The notes: generated from the letters alone by a model not told the origin. A stretch of DNA of 64,000 nt from JAFMDF01 sp965277445 (GCA_965277445.1 CBDICY010000013.1:1178001-1242000), one strand, 5' to 3'. Positions 18,738 through 27,457 are shown, counted from the first letter of the stretch. Translations and numbers: made by a program.

Positions 18738-19631
18738 ATGCACAAATCAGGTTTCGTAAATATCATCGGCCGACCGAACGTTGGTAAATCGACTTTAATG
18801 AATGCCTTGGTCGGGGAACGAATGTCGATCATTACGAGTAAGCCACAGACCACTCGGCACAGAATTTTAGGCATTGTTAGTGATGACGATTACCAGTTGG
18901 TTTTCTCAGATACACCAGGGATTGTTGTAGAAGTGGGTTATAAGATGCACGAGGCAATGAATCGCTTTGTGGCTTCTACTTTTGAAGATTCGGATGTGAT
19001 GCTTTTTGTTACTGATAAATATGACCAGTATGACGAAGATGGACCGACGGTTACTAGATTAAAAAAATTAAAAGTACCTCTGTTTTTAGTCATCAATAAA
19101 ACGGACCAAAGTACCGATGAAGAAATAACAGACCTCATTAAAAAATGGAATAGTTGGGTGAATTTCAAAGAAACCATTCCTATTTCTGCCTTGAACCAAA
19201 CCAATACGGAAAAATTACTGGAATTAATTTTAGAAAATACGCCAGAAGGCCCTGTTTATTATCCAAAAGATCAGTTAACGGATAAGCCCGAACGCTTTTT
19301 TGTTAGCGAAATCATTCGAGAAAAAATCTTACAACAATATAAAAAAGAAGTGCCCTATTCTTGTGAGGTTATTGTAGATTCTTTTAAAGAGGACGTAACG
19401 AATAAAGGAGAAGCCATTACCAGAATAGAGGCGCATATTTATGTAAATCGCAAAACCCAAAAGCCCATCATTATTGGAAAAGGTGGCGCAGCAATTAAGA
19501 AATTAGGCATCGAAGCAAGAAAAGATATTGAAAAATTTTTAGACACCAAAGTATATTTAGAACTCTACGTGAAGATCAAAGAAAATTGGCGAGATAATGA
19601 TAAAGTTTTGAAGAGTTTTGGGTATCAGTAA
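18738..19631 (+). CDS. era: GTPase Era
   Basis: A ribosome-assembly GTPase that binds the 3' end of 16S rRNA. 297 residues, normal length. G1 GRPNVGKS at 11-18, G3 DTPG at 58-61, G4 NKTD near 120 and G5 SAL near 147 are all present. A C-terminal KH domain has IIGKGGAAIKKLG near 240. The ATG at 18738 follows the right arm of an inverted-repeat element by only a few bases, so the element lies in the leader or promoter region. Confidence 0.97.
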   Translation: MHKSGFVNIIGRPNVGKSTLMNALVGERMSIITSKPQTTRHRILGIVSDDDYQLVFSDTPGIVVEVGYKMHEAMNRFVASTFEDSDVMLFVTDKYDQYDEDGPTVTRLKKLKVPLFLVINKTDQSTDEEITDLIKKWNSWVNFKETIPISALNQTNTEKLLELILENTPEGPVYYPKDQLTDKPERFFVSEIIREKILQQYKKEVPYSCEVIVDSFKEDVTNKGEAITRIEAHIYVNRKTQKPIIIGKGGAAIKKLGIEARKDIEKFLDTKVYLELYVKIKENWRDNDKVLKSFGYQ

Positions 19632-19633
19632 AC

Positions 19634-19773
19634 GGGTTGCGAGATGCGAGTTGCGGGTTAAGCATAGGAATCTTGTTTAATATTAAGGTATAAATTTAAA
19701 TCAGAATTTTGTCCCAATATTAAGCGGTTGTAGTCGCTAACCCGCAACTCGTAACTCGCAACCCGCAACTCGT
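19634..19773. repeat. intergenic inverted-repeat element, copy 2 (downstream of era)
   Basis: The left arm has GGGTTGCGAGATGCGAGTTG and then CGGGTT; the right arm has AACCCGCAACTCGTAACTCG followed by CAACCCGCAACTCG, and TTAATATT/AATATTAA pair inside. It shares the decamer vocabulary and inner palindrome with copy 1. Confidence 0.65.
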
Positions 19774-19777
19774 AAAC

Positions 19778-20368
19778 ATGAAAAAAGTAGGCATCACAGG
19801 CGGCATAGGCAGCGGCAAAACCACCGTCTGTCAATTATTTGAATTACTTGGCATTCCCGTCTATTATGCAGATGATAAGGCAAAGGAGTTGATTGTTAAA
19901 AATGAGGCATTGAAAGCTAAATTAATTGAGACCTTTGGAGCAGAAACATACTTACCTGACGGTAGTTATAATCGAGCATACATTGCCAATATTGTCTTTT
20001 CTGATAAAAAAGAATTAGAAAAACTCAATCATATTGTACATCCTGCGATGTATCAAGACGGGTTGGATTGGCATAATGCGCAGGAAGGCGTGCCTTACAC
20101 ATTGAAAGAGGCGGCGATTCTTTTTGAAAGCAAAGGGCATTTGCAAATGGATAAAACTATTTTGGTGGTTGCACCAGAGCAAATCAGAATTGAACGAGTG
20201 ATGAAGCGAGACAATACAACGGTCGAAGCCGTCCAAGCTCGAATAGATAAACAATTGTCTGATGCCGAGAAGATAAAACTGGCAGATTATATTATTTTGA
20301 ATGATGGAAAAGCGCCATTAGTGCCGCAAATTTTGAAGATTCATGATAAGTTGCGAGGCGTATCGTAG
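19778..20368 (+). CDS. coaE: dephospho-CoA kinase
   Basis: This enzyme phosphorylates the 3'-OH of dephospho-CoA, the last step in coenzyme A synthesis. 196 residues, typical. The P-loop GGIGSGKT is at 8-15, YADDKAK at 30-36 and HPAM at about 88-91. The ATG starts four bases after repeat copy 2. Confidence 0.96.
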   Translation: MKKVGITGGIGSGKTTVCQLFELLGIPVYYADDKAKELIVKNEALKAKLIETFGAETYLPDGSYNRAYIANIVFSDKKELEKLNHIVHPAMYQDGLDWHNAQEGVPYTLKEAAILFESKGHLQMDKTILVVAPEQIRIERVMKRDNTTVEAVQARIDKQLSDAEKIKLADYIILNDGKAPLVPQILKIHDKLRGVS

Positions 20369-20510
20369 CTTGGACATCTTGTCTGAGCATGTCTCGTAGG
20401 TCAAAATAATCTATTTAAAAAAATCCGTTCCTATCCGTTAAACCCGTTTAAAGCTGTTATCCCATCCTCCTAGCTCGTCTATATCGGTAATGCTTAAATT
20501 CAATAACCGC

Positions 20511-20900
20511 ATGAAATTACTAAACAAAGTCCACCACATCGCCATTATCTGCTCCGATTACCAAATATCAAAAGCCTTTTACATCAACATCTTAGGTTTA
20601 ACGCCCATTCGGGAAGTCTATCGAAAAGAAAGACAATCCTATAAACTAGACCTTGCCTTAGCTGATAATTACATCATCGAACTATTTTCTTTTCCCAATC
20701 CGCCCAAACGATTATCTAGGCCAGAAGGCACAGGATTACGACATTTGGCTTTTGAAGTCGATGATTTACCAACTGTTTTAGCTACTTTAAAAGCAAAAGG
20801 AGTCGATGCCGAACCGATTAGAATAGATGAATTTACAGGTAAGCAGTTTAGTTTTATTTTTGACCCTGATGAATTGCCTATTGAGTTATATGAAAAGTAA
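20511..20900 (+). CDS. VOC (glyoxalase-like) family protein, YaeR type
   Basis: 129 residues from the ATG at 20511; the frame is open from another ATG at 20490, but homologues begin at MKLLNKVHHIAI. A single vicinal-oxygen-chelate half: VHHIAIICSDY at the start, IELFSFPNPP with a metal-ligand Glu, LRHLAFEVDD and the C-terminal ELPIELYEK. The order and motifs match E. coli YaeR closely. The family binds a divalent metal; the substrate is unknown (glyoxalase I-like activity has been proposed). Confidence 0.88.
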   Translation: MKLLNKVHHIAIICSDYQISKAFYINILGLTPIREVYRKERQSYKLDLALADNYIIELFSFPNPPKRLSRPEGTGLRHLAFEVDDLPTVLATLKAKGVDAEPIRIDEFTGKQFSFIFDPDELPIELYEK

Positions 20901-20974
20901 TTTTTTGAAAGGAACTAAAAAATGATTATCTTGTTTTGATAATAGAATTACTACACAAAGTAAAATAATAGAAA

Positions 20975-21199
20975 ATGCAAGCAACAAATAGCTTAAGTAA
21001 CATCCAGTTAGAATTATTGAAGATTTATAGTGCTAATATCAGCGATGAACAACTATTAGAAATCAAATCATTATTAGCCAAATATTTTGCAGATAAAGTC
21101 ACTAATGGTATTGACAAACTATTTGCAGAAAAAGGCTGGGGGCAAGAAAAAATTGAAGAATGGTCTAAAGAACACATGAGAACTAAATATAAGCAATAA
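20975..21199 (+). CDS. small antitoxin-like protein upstream of a PIN toxin
   Basis: 74 residues, helical and charged, with a hydrophobic N-terminal half (SNIQLELLKIYS) and a Trp-containing basic C-terminus (GWGQEKIEEWSKEH). The stop codon overlaps the ATG of the PIN gene by one base (TAATG at 21197-21201), the classical antitoxin-first arrangement. No DNA-binding fold was recognised by eye. Confidence 0.75.
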   Translation: MQATNSLSNIQLELLKIYSANISDEQLLEIKSLLAKYFADKVTNGIDKLFAEKGWGQEKIEEWSKEHMRTKYKQ

Positions 21200-21609
21200 T
21201 GAAAATAGTATTGGATACAAACGTCCTTTTGATGTCACTTCCTAAATTATCGCCTTATCGACCTATCTTTGATAATTTATTAAATGGCACTTATGAGTTA
21301 GTCCTAACAGAAAGTATATTTCAAGAATACAAAGAGATAATAGGGCAAAAAACAACCGAAGAAATTGCAGAAAACCTAAGTGAACTCTTTAAGCAATTAA
21401 AAAATGTTAAGCTTGTAAAGGTTTATTATCATTGGAATTTAATTGAAAGAGACCCAGATGATAATAAGTTTGTCGATTGCGCTATTACTGCCAACGCCAA
21501 GTTTTTAGTAAGCAATGATAAACATTTCAATAGTTTAAAAAGGATTGATTTTCCCAAAGTCGATTTGATAAGTGCAGATACTTTTCTCGAAGAAGTAAAA
21601 AAATTATAA
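21199..21609 (+). CDS. PIN-domain toxin (putative toxin-antitoxin component)
   Basis: 136 residues covering a whole PIN_3-type nuclease. Acidic metal-binding residues are visible: Asp6 in VLDTNVLL, Glu38 or Glu43 in ESIFQEY, Asp90-92 and Asp97 in DPDDNKFVDCA, and Asp112 in SNDKHF. The likely activity is ribonuclease cleavage of RNA, held in check by the upstream 74-residue partner. Confidence 0.88.
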   Translation: MKIVLDTNVLLMSLPKLSPYRPIFDNLLNGTYELVLTESIFQEYKEIIGQKTTEEIAENLSELFKQLKNVKLVKVYYHWNLIERDPDDNKFVDCAITANAKFLVSNDKHFNSLKRIDFPKVDLISADTFLEEVKKL

Positions 21610-21665
21610 ACATTCTCTTTATACCTCAGCGAATTTTCGCTTTTTTTCAAACAAATGTATTTTTC

Positions 21666-21697
21666 TTTGCAATTGTTATCTTTTTTATTGACTTTTG
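21666..21697 (+). promoter_or_regulatory. promoter candidate for the attenuator leader
   Basis: TTTG at 21666-21669, a 20-base spacer, then GACTTTTG at 21690-21697, one base off TAnnTTTG. The predicted transcript start is about 21704, leaving an ~18-base leader before the peptide ATG. Confidence 0.5.
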
Positions 21698-21721
21698 TTA
21701 CTTCCTAATCAAAATAGCAAT

Positions 21722-21778
21722 ATGAATCTAATCCTTATCGTAATTATCGTCGTCACTTCTATTATTCTGGTCGAATAA
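21722..21778 (+). CDS. branched-chain amino acid leader peptide (18 aa)
   Basis: An 18-residue ORF reading MNLILIVIIVVTSIILVE, of which 14 residues are Leu, Ile or Val. The content matches the leader peptides of ilv and leu attenuators. The stop codon ends 4 bases before the antiterminator strand at 21783. A ribosome that finishes the peptide would cover that strand and let the terminator form; one stalled at Ile/Leu/Val codons would leave it free. A hydrophobic membrane peptide is the alternative reading, but the paired hairpins favour attenuation. Confidence 0.7.
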   Translation: MNLILIVIIVVTSIILVE

Positions 21779-21782
21779 CAGC

Positions 21783-21862
21783 GAACGGTATTTTATGATT
21801 TCATAAAGTCTATTTTGAAATAAAGCCGTTCTCTTTTACATGGGGGAACGGCTTTGTTTTAG
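21783..21862 (+). promoter_or_regulatory. transcription attenuator: antiterminator and terminator
   Basis: GAACGG (21783-21788) can pair with CCGTTC (21826-21831), with an inner TTTATGA/TCATAAA hairpin between them. The same CCGTTC belongs to AAAGCCGTTC (21822-21831), which pairs perfectly over 10 bp with GAACGGCTTT (21846-21855), followed by GTTTTAG. The two structures exclude each other. Expected target: ilvDBN, although another gene now intervenes. Confidence 0.7.
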
Positions 21863-22047
21863 GGGGATTTGGGTTTTTAGTTATAAAACTATATAAATGT
21901 AATGACTGGTGGATTAGAGATATATCAATGAGTTCTTTGATATCTATAAGTTGGCTAAAATATACAATTAAGTCACAACAACTTATTTAAGCCATGCTGA
22001 TAGGTTGCAAGAAGTATGATGATTTCTAAATTTAAATATATTCATTA

Positions 22048-22836
22048 ATGGAAAGAGAAATTGCAATCCTAGTTATTGAAGCTATAACAATGCTTTCAAT
22101 TATTTCTGCACATTATATTGTTCTGAGCAAAAAGGAGGGGGATATATATGAAAGAACAAGAGGAAGTATAATTTTTACTATAATAATAAGTATAAGTTTA
22201 TTTTTTGTTTTTAGGAATCCTATACTTAAAGTTAGCTATTTGTATTACTTACCTACGATTTCCATAGTTTCATATGCTGTATTTGTTTATTTGTTACATT
22301 TGAATAGAAACACAACCAAATCTCTACCGAGAAATCTTATATATATATCTATAAGTATCCCATTTTTAATTACTGTAATTACAGGTATATTGTTTTTTAA
22401 TAATAAATCATCTTATATCAGCCAAAATGGCAAACCTTTGAACCTCGCTAAAGTCGAAGAGAGTATAGTGAATGTCAGAAATAAGTTTGATGAAATAGAA
22501 AATTCCATTCAAGTTGAGTCTAACAATATTAATGATTTATTTGATGAAGTTAAAAAAGAAATTTCCATTAAAACTATGGAAGTTAATAATATGGCTAAAA
22601 GAGAAGAAGAATTAAAAAATCAAATTGAATATTATAAAAGATTAGAAAGTATTTCAGAAGAACAGGCAGCCGCAATAAATAAAGCACTAAATGCGGATAA
22701 TAGTTTAAATCAAATATTAAGTTTTATTATGGGGTTTTTATCAAGTTTATTAGTCTGGATATTATCTCAAACCAAATTCATGAAAAGACTTTTTTTACCA
22801 AAAACAGTAGTCGGTAAAATTCAAAACGACAATTGA
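22048..22836 (+). CDS. unknown membrane protein with coiled coil
   Basis: Not recognised. 262 residues: four hydrophobic segments (about 5-27, 40-56, 66-86, 96-118), then a long charged coiled-coil region (about 138-205), then one more helix (about 222-242) and a short basic tail. The coding sequence is much richer in ATA isoleucine codons and A/T runs than the adjacent ilv genes, which suggests transfer. It sits between an apparent ilv attenuator and ilvD. Confidence 0.7.
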   Translation: MEREIAILVIEAITMLSIISAHYIVLSKKEGDIYERTRGSIIFTIIISISLFFVFRNPILKVSYLYYLPTISIVSYAVFVYLLHLNRNTTKSLPRNLIYISISIPFLITVITGILFFNNKSSYISQNGKPLNLAKVEESIVNVRNKFDEIENSIQVESNNINDLFDEVKKEISIKTMEVNNMAKREEELKNQIEYYKRLESISEEQAAAINKALNADNSLNQILSFIMGFLSSLLVWILSQTKFMKRLFLPKTVVGKIQNDN

Positions 22837-22898
22837 GGCTAGACGCTTCACCTTTATTTGCAAAAGTCTTTAGGAACAAGCAAAAAACGCATTTAAAT

Positions 22899-23080
22899 AT
22901 GAATATAGACATTAAGCTTTGGGATAAAAACAATAATTATATCTGGGAAGGTTAGAAGGAACAGATATTAAATTATTGGACAAAGATGACAATTATATCT
23001 GGGGGACTAGAATAAGAATAAAATCAAAAAACACCGAAACTACCCATCGTAAAAAAACCAATAAAAAAACGACAAAATAA
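22899..23080 (+). pseudogene. frameshifted small gene with an internal DIKLWDK-type repeat
   Basis: One frame encodes MNIDIKLWDKNNNYIWEG and stops at 22953. A second frame from about 22951 continues as LEGTDIKLLDKDDNYIWGT and runs to a Lys/Thr-rich end at 23078-23080. The two halves are copies of the same ~15-residue motif, so a single frameshift near 22950 probably broke a ~60-residue gene. The family is unknown. The other parts of this 335-base gap hold only the ilvD leader. Confidence 0.5.
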
Positions 23081-23092
23081 AATACACTCAAA

Positions 23093-23100
23093 TACCTTTG
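23093..23100 (+). promoter_or_regulatory. possible -7 element upstream of ilvD
   Basis: TACCTTTG matches TAnnTTTG, 72 bases before the ilvD ATG. No TTTG is present 20 bases upstream, so support is weak. If used, ilvDBN would have a promoter downstream of the attenuator. Confidence 0.35.
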
Positions 23101-23171
23101 ACAAACAAACGAAAATAAACCAACCAAAACAATCATTTATTTGTAACTAAAAAACACATTGAATACCTCTT

Positions 23172-24851
23172 ATGTCTAAATTAAACAAATACAGCAAAAC
23201 GCTTACACAGAATGATGAATTACCTGGCGCACAAGCCATGTTGCATGCTATTGGACTGACAACCAAAGATTTAAAGAAACCGCAAGTTGGGATTGTGAGT
23301 ACAGGATGGGAAGGAAACCCTTGTAATATGCATTTAAATGACTTGGCAAAAGATCTTAAAAAAGGGGTCAATAAAGAGGACATGATTGGCTTGATTTTCC
23401 ATACCATTGGCGTAAGTGATGGGATGTCTATGGGAACATCAGGGATGCGTTTTTCACTCGTTTCTAGGGACATTATTGCGGATTCTATTGAAACGGTGGT
23501 TTCTGCACAATGGTATGATGGCATCGTGGCGGTCGTAGGTTGTGATAAAAACATGCCTGGAGCGATGATGGCTATAGGAAGATTGAATCGACCAAGTATT
23601 TTGGTGTATGGCGGAACGATTCAGCCAGGATGTGTGGCAGGAAAAAAATTAGATATTGTGTCTGCTTTTGAAGCTTTAGGGCAAAAAGTAGCAGGAGATA
23701 TTAATGAAAAAGAATTTAGAGCAGTTGTGAAAAATGCTTGTCCGGGGGCAGGTGCTTGTGGTGGGATGTATACTGCCAATACGATGTCTTCCGCTATTGA
23801 AGCGATGGGCATGAGTTTACCTTATAGTTCTTCTAATCCAGCCGTCAGTAACGATAAGGCGGAGGAAATGAATAGAGTAGGGAAGGCGATGAAAAATTTA
23901 TTAAAGAAAGACATTAAGCCACGGGATATTATGACGCGGGCGGCTTTTGAAAATGCCTTGACTTTAATTACCGTTTTAGGTGGGTCAACCAATGCGGTAT
24001 TACACATGATTGCCATGGCAAAATCAGTTGGTGTGCCATTGACAATTGATGATTTCCAGATGATTAGTGATAAGACGCCATTTTTGGCAGATTTAAAGCC
24101 GAGTGGAAAATATGTGATGGAGGATTTGTATAAAGTAGGTGGAGTACCAGCCGTTTTAAAATTATTGTTAAAAGAAGGCTACATCGACGGAACTTGTATG
24201 ACGGTAACGGGTAAGACTTTAGCAGAAAACCTAAAAGACTTACCAGGGTTGAAGAAAGGGCAAGACGTCGTGCATGGTTTTGACAATCCTATCAAAGAAT
24301 CAGGACACTTAAGAATTTTATATGGCAACCTTGCCGAAGAAGGATCTGTGGCAAAGATTACAGGAAAAGAAGGCTTAGTTTTCAAAGGAACTGCTAAGGT
24401 ATTTGATGGAGAACCTGCAGCCAATGCCGCTATTGTCGGTAATAAAATCAAAGAGGGCGATGTGATTGTCATTCGCTACTCTGGGCCTAAAGGCGCACCG
24501 GGAATGCCAGAAATGTTAAAACCAACTTCGGCTATTATGGGAGCAGGTTTAGGTAAAAAAGTAGCCTTGATTACGGACGGTCGTTTTTCTGGTGGTACAC
24601 ACGGTTTTGTAGTCGGACATATCACACCAGAAGCACAAGTCGGTGGACTTATTGGCTTATTAAAAGATGGTGACAAAATCACGATTGACGCCAAGAAGAA
24701 TATAATTAAAGCACATATCACTAAAAAAGAAATCAAAGCTAGACGAAAAGGTTGGAAAGCACCTAAAAGTCCAGCAACTTCTGGCATTTTGCGTAAGTAT
24801 ATGCATAATGTTTCTTCGGCAAGTGAAGGTTGTGTAACAGATGAGTTTTAA
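23172..24851 (+). CDS. ilvD: dihydroxy-acid dehydratase
   Basis: This enzyme dehydrates 2,3-dihydroxy-isovalerate and -methylvalerate to the 2-oxo acids of valine and isoleucine synthesis. 559 residues, full length. Three cysteines in the expected cluster-ligand positions are Cys51 (NPCNMH), Cys124 (GCDKNMPGAMMA) and Cys196 (GAGACGGMYTANTM), fitting the [2Fe-2S] form. First gene of ilvD-ilvB-ilvN. An IR with GAATTC-containing arms separates it from ilvB by 96 bases. Confidence 0.97.
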   Translation: MSKLNKYSKTLTQNDELPGAQAMLHAIGLTTKDLKKPQVGIVSTGWEGNPCNMHLNDLAKDLKKGVNKEDMIGLIFHTIGVSDGMSMGTSGMRFSLVSRDIIADSIETVVSAQWYDGIVAVVGCDKNMPGAMMAIGRLNRPSILVYGGTIQPGCVAGKKLDIVSAFEALGQKVAGDINEKEFRAVVKNACPGAGACGGMYTANTMSSAIEAMGMSLPYSSSNPAVSNDKAEEMNRVGKAMKNLLKKDIKPRDIMTRAAFENALTLITVLGGSTNAVLHMIAMAKSVGVPLTIDDFQMISDKTPFLADLKPSGKYVMEDLYKVGGVPAVLKLLLKEGYIDGTCMTVTGKTLAENLKDLPGLKKGQDVVHGFDNPIKESGHLRILYGNLAEEGSVAKITGKEGLVFKGTAKVFDGEPAANAAIVGNKIKEGDVIVIRYSGPKGAPGMPEMLKPTSAIMGAGLGKKVALITDGRFSGGTHGFVVGHITPEAQVGGLIGLLKDGDKITIDAKKNIIKAHITKKEIKARRKGWKAPKSPATSGILRKYMHNVSSASEGCVTDEF

Positions 24852-24852
24852 A

Positions 24853-24934
24853 GTACGGGCGAATTCATTCGCCCTCCTAAAATATAATTCTTACTCTATT
24901 TTTTTTATAAAAAGGCGAATGAATTCGCCTGTAC
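24853..24934. repeat. inverted repeat between ilvD and ilvB
   Basis: Arms 24853-24873 and 24914-24934 match at 20 of 21 positions, and each arm is itself nearly palindromic around GAATTCATTCGCC. It sits inside an operon, so it may reduce or process readthrough into ilvB. Confidence 0.7.
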
Positions 24935-24947
24935 TGAATACCTAATA

Positions 24948-26708
24948 ATGAAAGTACAACACAAGGCAGATGCCGCAAAAAATGGTCAAGCCGCTAAGTC
25001 GGACAAACCTTTAAAGACAGAAAGAATTAATGGTGCAGAAGCGGTCGTTAAATGTCTGATTGCCGAAGGAATTAAGACCATTTATGGCTATCCAGGTGGG
25101 GCGATTATGCCGACTTATGATGCGATGTACCATTATCAAGATGAGTTGCAACACATCTTAGCCCGTCATGAACAAGGAGCTATTCATGCCGCCGAAGGAC
25201 ATGCGAGAGTGACTAGAGAAACGGCAGCTTGTATTGCCACTTCTGGACCAGGGGCATTGAACTTGGCAACTGGAATTGCGGATGCTTATCTGGATTCGGT
25301 GCCGCTAGTCTGCATCACAGGGCAGGTGTTTAGTGGAGTATTGGGATCAGATGCCTTTCAAGAAACAGATGTGATTGGTTGTACGATGTCAATCACCAAA
25401 TGGAATTATCAAATCACGAAACCTGAGGAGATTCCTAGTGTTTTTGCAAAGGCATTTTATATTGCCAATACGGGTAGACCAGGGCCAGTTGTAATTGATA
25501 TTACCAAGGATGCACAGAATGGTATGTTGGATTTTCATTATGAAAAAATGACTAAAATCCGTACCTATCATCCAAGATTGAAGCCGAAAAAGTCTGCTTT
25601 GGAAGAAGCAGCTGCGCTAATCAATAAAGCTAAAAAACCTTATATTTTAGCAGGGCATGGGATTCAGATTGCAGGTGCAGAAACAGTCTTTACCAAGTTT
25701 ATTGAAAAAACAGGTATTCCCGTTGGTTGTACGGTACATGGTTTAGGAACGATTCCGAATGACCATAAATTACATACGGGTATGCTGGGTATGCATGGTA
25801 ATTATGGACCAAATATCAAGACCAACGAATGTGACATCTTGATTGCGATTGGGATGCGTTTTGATGATCGGGTAACGGGGAATTTAGAGAAGTATGCTCG
25901 ACAAGCAACGGTAATTCATATTGAAATTGATCCATCAGAAATCAATAAAAACGTACATGCACATGTTCCGATTATAGCGGATGCCAAAGATGCTTTGACT
26001 CAATTATTACCAATGGTCAAAAAAAGAACCCATAAGAAATGGTTGGCAGAATTCCGTGCAGCAGATAAAATTGAGTATGAAAAAGTAATTGAAAGAGATT
26101 GTAAAGCTTCTCCGAAAGGGGAAATTCGAATGGGGCAAGTGATGAAAGAGGTATCTGACCAAACCAAAGGACAAGCGATTATCGCTACAGATGTTGGACA
26201 ACACCAAATGATTGCGGCTCGCTACTATAAATATAATACCACGAATTCTTGGGTGTCTTCTGGAGGTGCAGGAACAATGGGATATGGTTTACCCGCCGCT
26301 TTTGGGGCAAAATATGCCGATCCAAAACGGGAAGTTATCTGTGTTTGTGGAGATGGTGGTTTTCAAATGACGATTCAAGAATTAGGCTTATGTGCGCAAT
26401 GGAATGTGGGGGTTAAGATTCTTTTATTAGATAATAATTTCTTAGGAATGGTGCGTCAATGGCAGCAACTGTTCTTTGATAGACGCTATTCTTCCGTAGA
26501 ATTGGTTAACCCAAATTTTGTAATGATTGCCGAAGGGTTCGGCGTCAAAGCAAAGACGGTGAGTGATCCTAAAAAATTGAAGAAGGCGATTAAGGAAATG
26601 TTGGCGCATGATGGGCCTTATTTGTTACACGTTCGAGTAGAGAAAGAAGAGAATGTATTTCCGATGGTGCCTAGTGGGGCTGGAATTGGGGATATACGAT
26701 TAGAATAG
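24948..26708 (+). CDS. ilvB: acetolactate synthase, large (catalytic) subunit
   Basis: This ThDP enzyme condenses two pyruvates, or pyruvate plus 2-oxobutyrate, as the first committed step of valine/isoleucine synthesis. 586 residues. The N-terminal GYPGGAIMPTYD at 47-58 and catalytic Glu75 in RHEQGAIHAAEG are present; the ThDP/Mg2+ motif begins GDGGFQMTIQELG near 468 and ends LLLDNNFLGMVRQWQ. The FAD-binding middle domain is intact, so this is the biosynthetic type. The small subunit follows 215 bases later. Confidence 0.97.
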   Translation: MKVQHKADAAKNGQAAKSDKPLKTERINGAEAVVKCLIAEGIKTIYGYPGGAIMPTYDAMYHYQDELQHILARHEQGAIHAAEGHARVTRETAACIATSGPGALNLATGIADAYLDSVPLVCITGQVFSGVLGSDAFQETDVIGCTMSITKWNYQITKPEEIPSVFAKAFYIANTGRPGPVVIDITKDAQNGMLDFHYEKMTKIRTYHPRLKPKKSALEEAAALINKAKKPYILAGHGIQIAGAETVFTKFIEKTGIPVGCTVHGLGTIPNDHKLHTGMLGMHGNYGPNIKTNECDILIAIGMRFDDRVTGNLEKYARQATVIHIEIDPSEINKNVHAHVPIIADAKDALTQLLPMVKKRTHKKWLAEFRAADKIEYEKVIERDCKASPKGEIRMGQVMKEVSDQTKGQAIIATDVGQHQMIAARYYKYNTTNSWVSSGGAGTMGYGLPAAFGAKYADPKREVICVCGDGGFQMTIQELGLCAQWNVGVKILLLDNNFLGMVRQWQQLFFDRRYSSVELVNPNFVMIAEGFGVKAKTVSDPKKLKKAIKEMLAHDGPYLLHVRVEKEENVFPMVPSGAGIGDIRLE

Positions 26709-26732
26709 GATTTTACCAATTTAAAATTGATC

Positions 26733-26845
26733 GCATAGCATATTCTCCCCCTCTGGAGGGATTGGGGGGAGGAAATGCAAACTAATTGAATTAATTATTT
26801 AAAATTCCTTCCCCTCCTCCAGAGAGGGAAAGGATTGTGCAACAT
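26733..26845. repeat. C/G-tract imperfect inverted repeat between ilvB and ilvN
   Basis: CCCCCTCTGGAGGGATTGGG near 26747 and CCTTCCCCTCCTCCAGAGAG near 26807 are imperfect complements. The text resembles a C/G-tract intergenic repeat that recurs near 47340 in this window. No coding function. Confidence 0.5.
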
Positions 26846-26923
26846 CTCAACTTTTATGTAAAAAATAAAAGTATGGAATAAAAAAGTACATTATTTAGAT
26901 AGTAAAATCTAATTTCCATAAAA

Positions 26924-27457
26924 ATGCAAAAAGAATATACTATATCCGTTTTTTCCGAAGACATGGTTGGCTTATTGAGTCGCATTGTCACGGTATTTAC
27001 TAGGCGGCACATCAATATTGAGAGTTTAGTGACGTCTGAATCTTCCATGAAAGGGATTTATCGGTTTATTATCGTGGTGACCGTTAATGAAGAAATGGTA
27101 GAGCATTTGGTCAAACAAATAGAAAAGCAGGTCGATGTGTTAAAAGCGTTCCATTATGAAAACAATGAAATCGTTTACCAAGAAGTGGCTTTATATAAAG
27201 TGCCGACAGCTATTTTCTTAAAAGGAAACCATGTAGAAACGATAGTAAGAGCGCATAATGCTAGAATTTTAGACATAGAAGAGGAATACATCGTTATCGA
27301 AAAGACAGGGCATCAAAGTCAAACCGAAGCGCTGTTACGAGAACTAGAACAAATTGGCATTTATGAATTTACGCGTTCTGGTCGAGTAGCCATCAGTAAG
27401 CACCATGAACCATTGAACCAATATTTGAAAGAAGTTGAAGCTGAGGAAGTTGGATAA
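26924..27457 (+). CDS. ilvN: acetolactate synthase, small (regulatory) subunit
   Basis: 177 residues with an N-terminal ACT domain (YTISVFSEDMVGLLSRIVTV at 5-24, then RRHINIESL) that binds valine for feedback inhibition, and a C-terminal ALS_ss_C region. It associates with the IlvB product. Third gene of the ilv cluster; ilvC is not in the window downstream. The ilvH name is also used for this protein. Confidence 0.95.
   Translation: MQKEYTISVFSEDMVGLLSRIVTVFTRRHINIESLVTSESSMKGIYRFIIVVTVNEEMVEHLVKQIEKQVDVLKAFHYENNEIVYQEVALYKVPTAIFLKGNHVETIVRAHNARILDIEEEYIVIEKTGHQSQTEALLRELEQIGIYEFTRSGRVAISKHHEPLNQYLKEVEAEEVG

Noticed and set aside
20975..22836. PIN pair plus membrane/coiled-coil gene as an anti-phage defence system
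   Set aside because: An attenuator with its own promoter and terminator lies between them, so they are not one operon. No effector or sensor domain supports a defence role.
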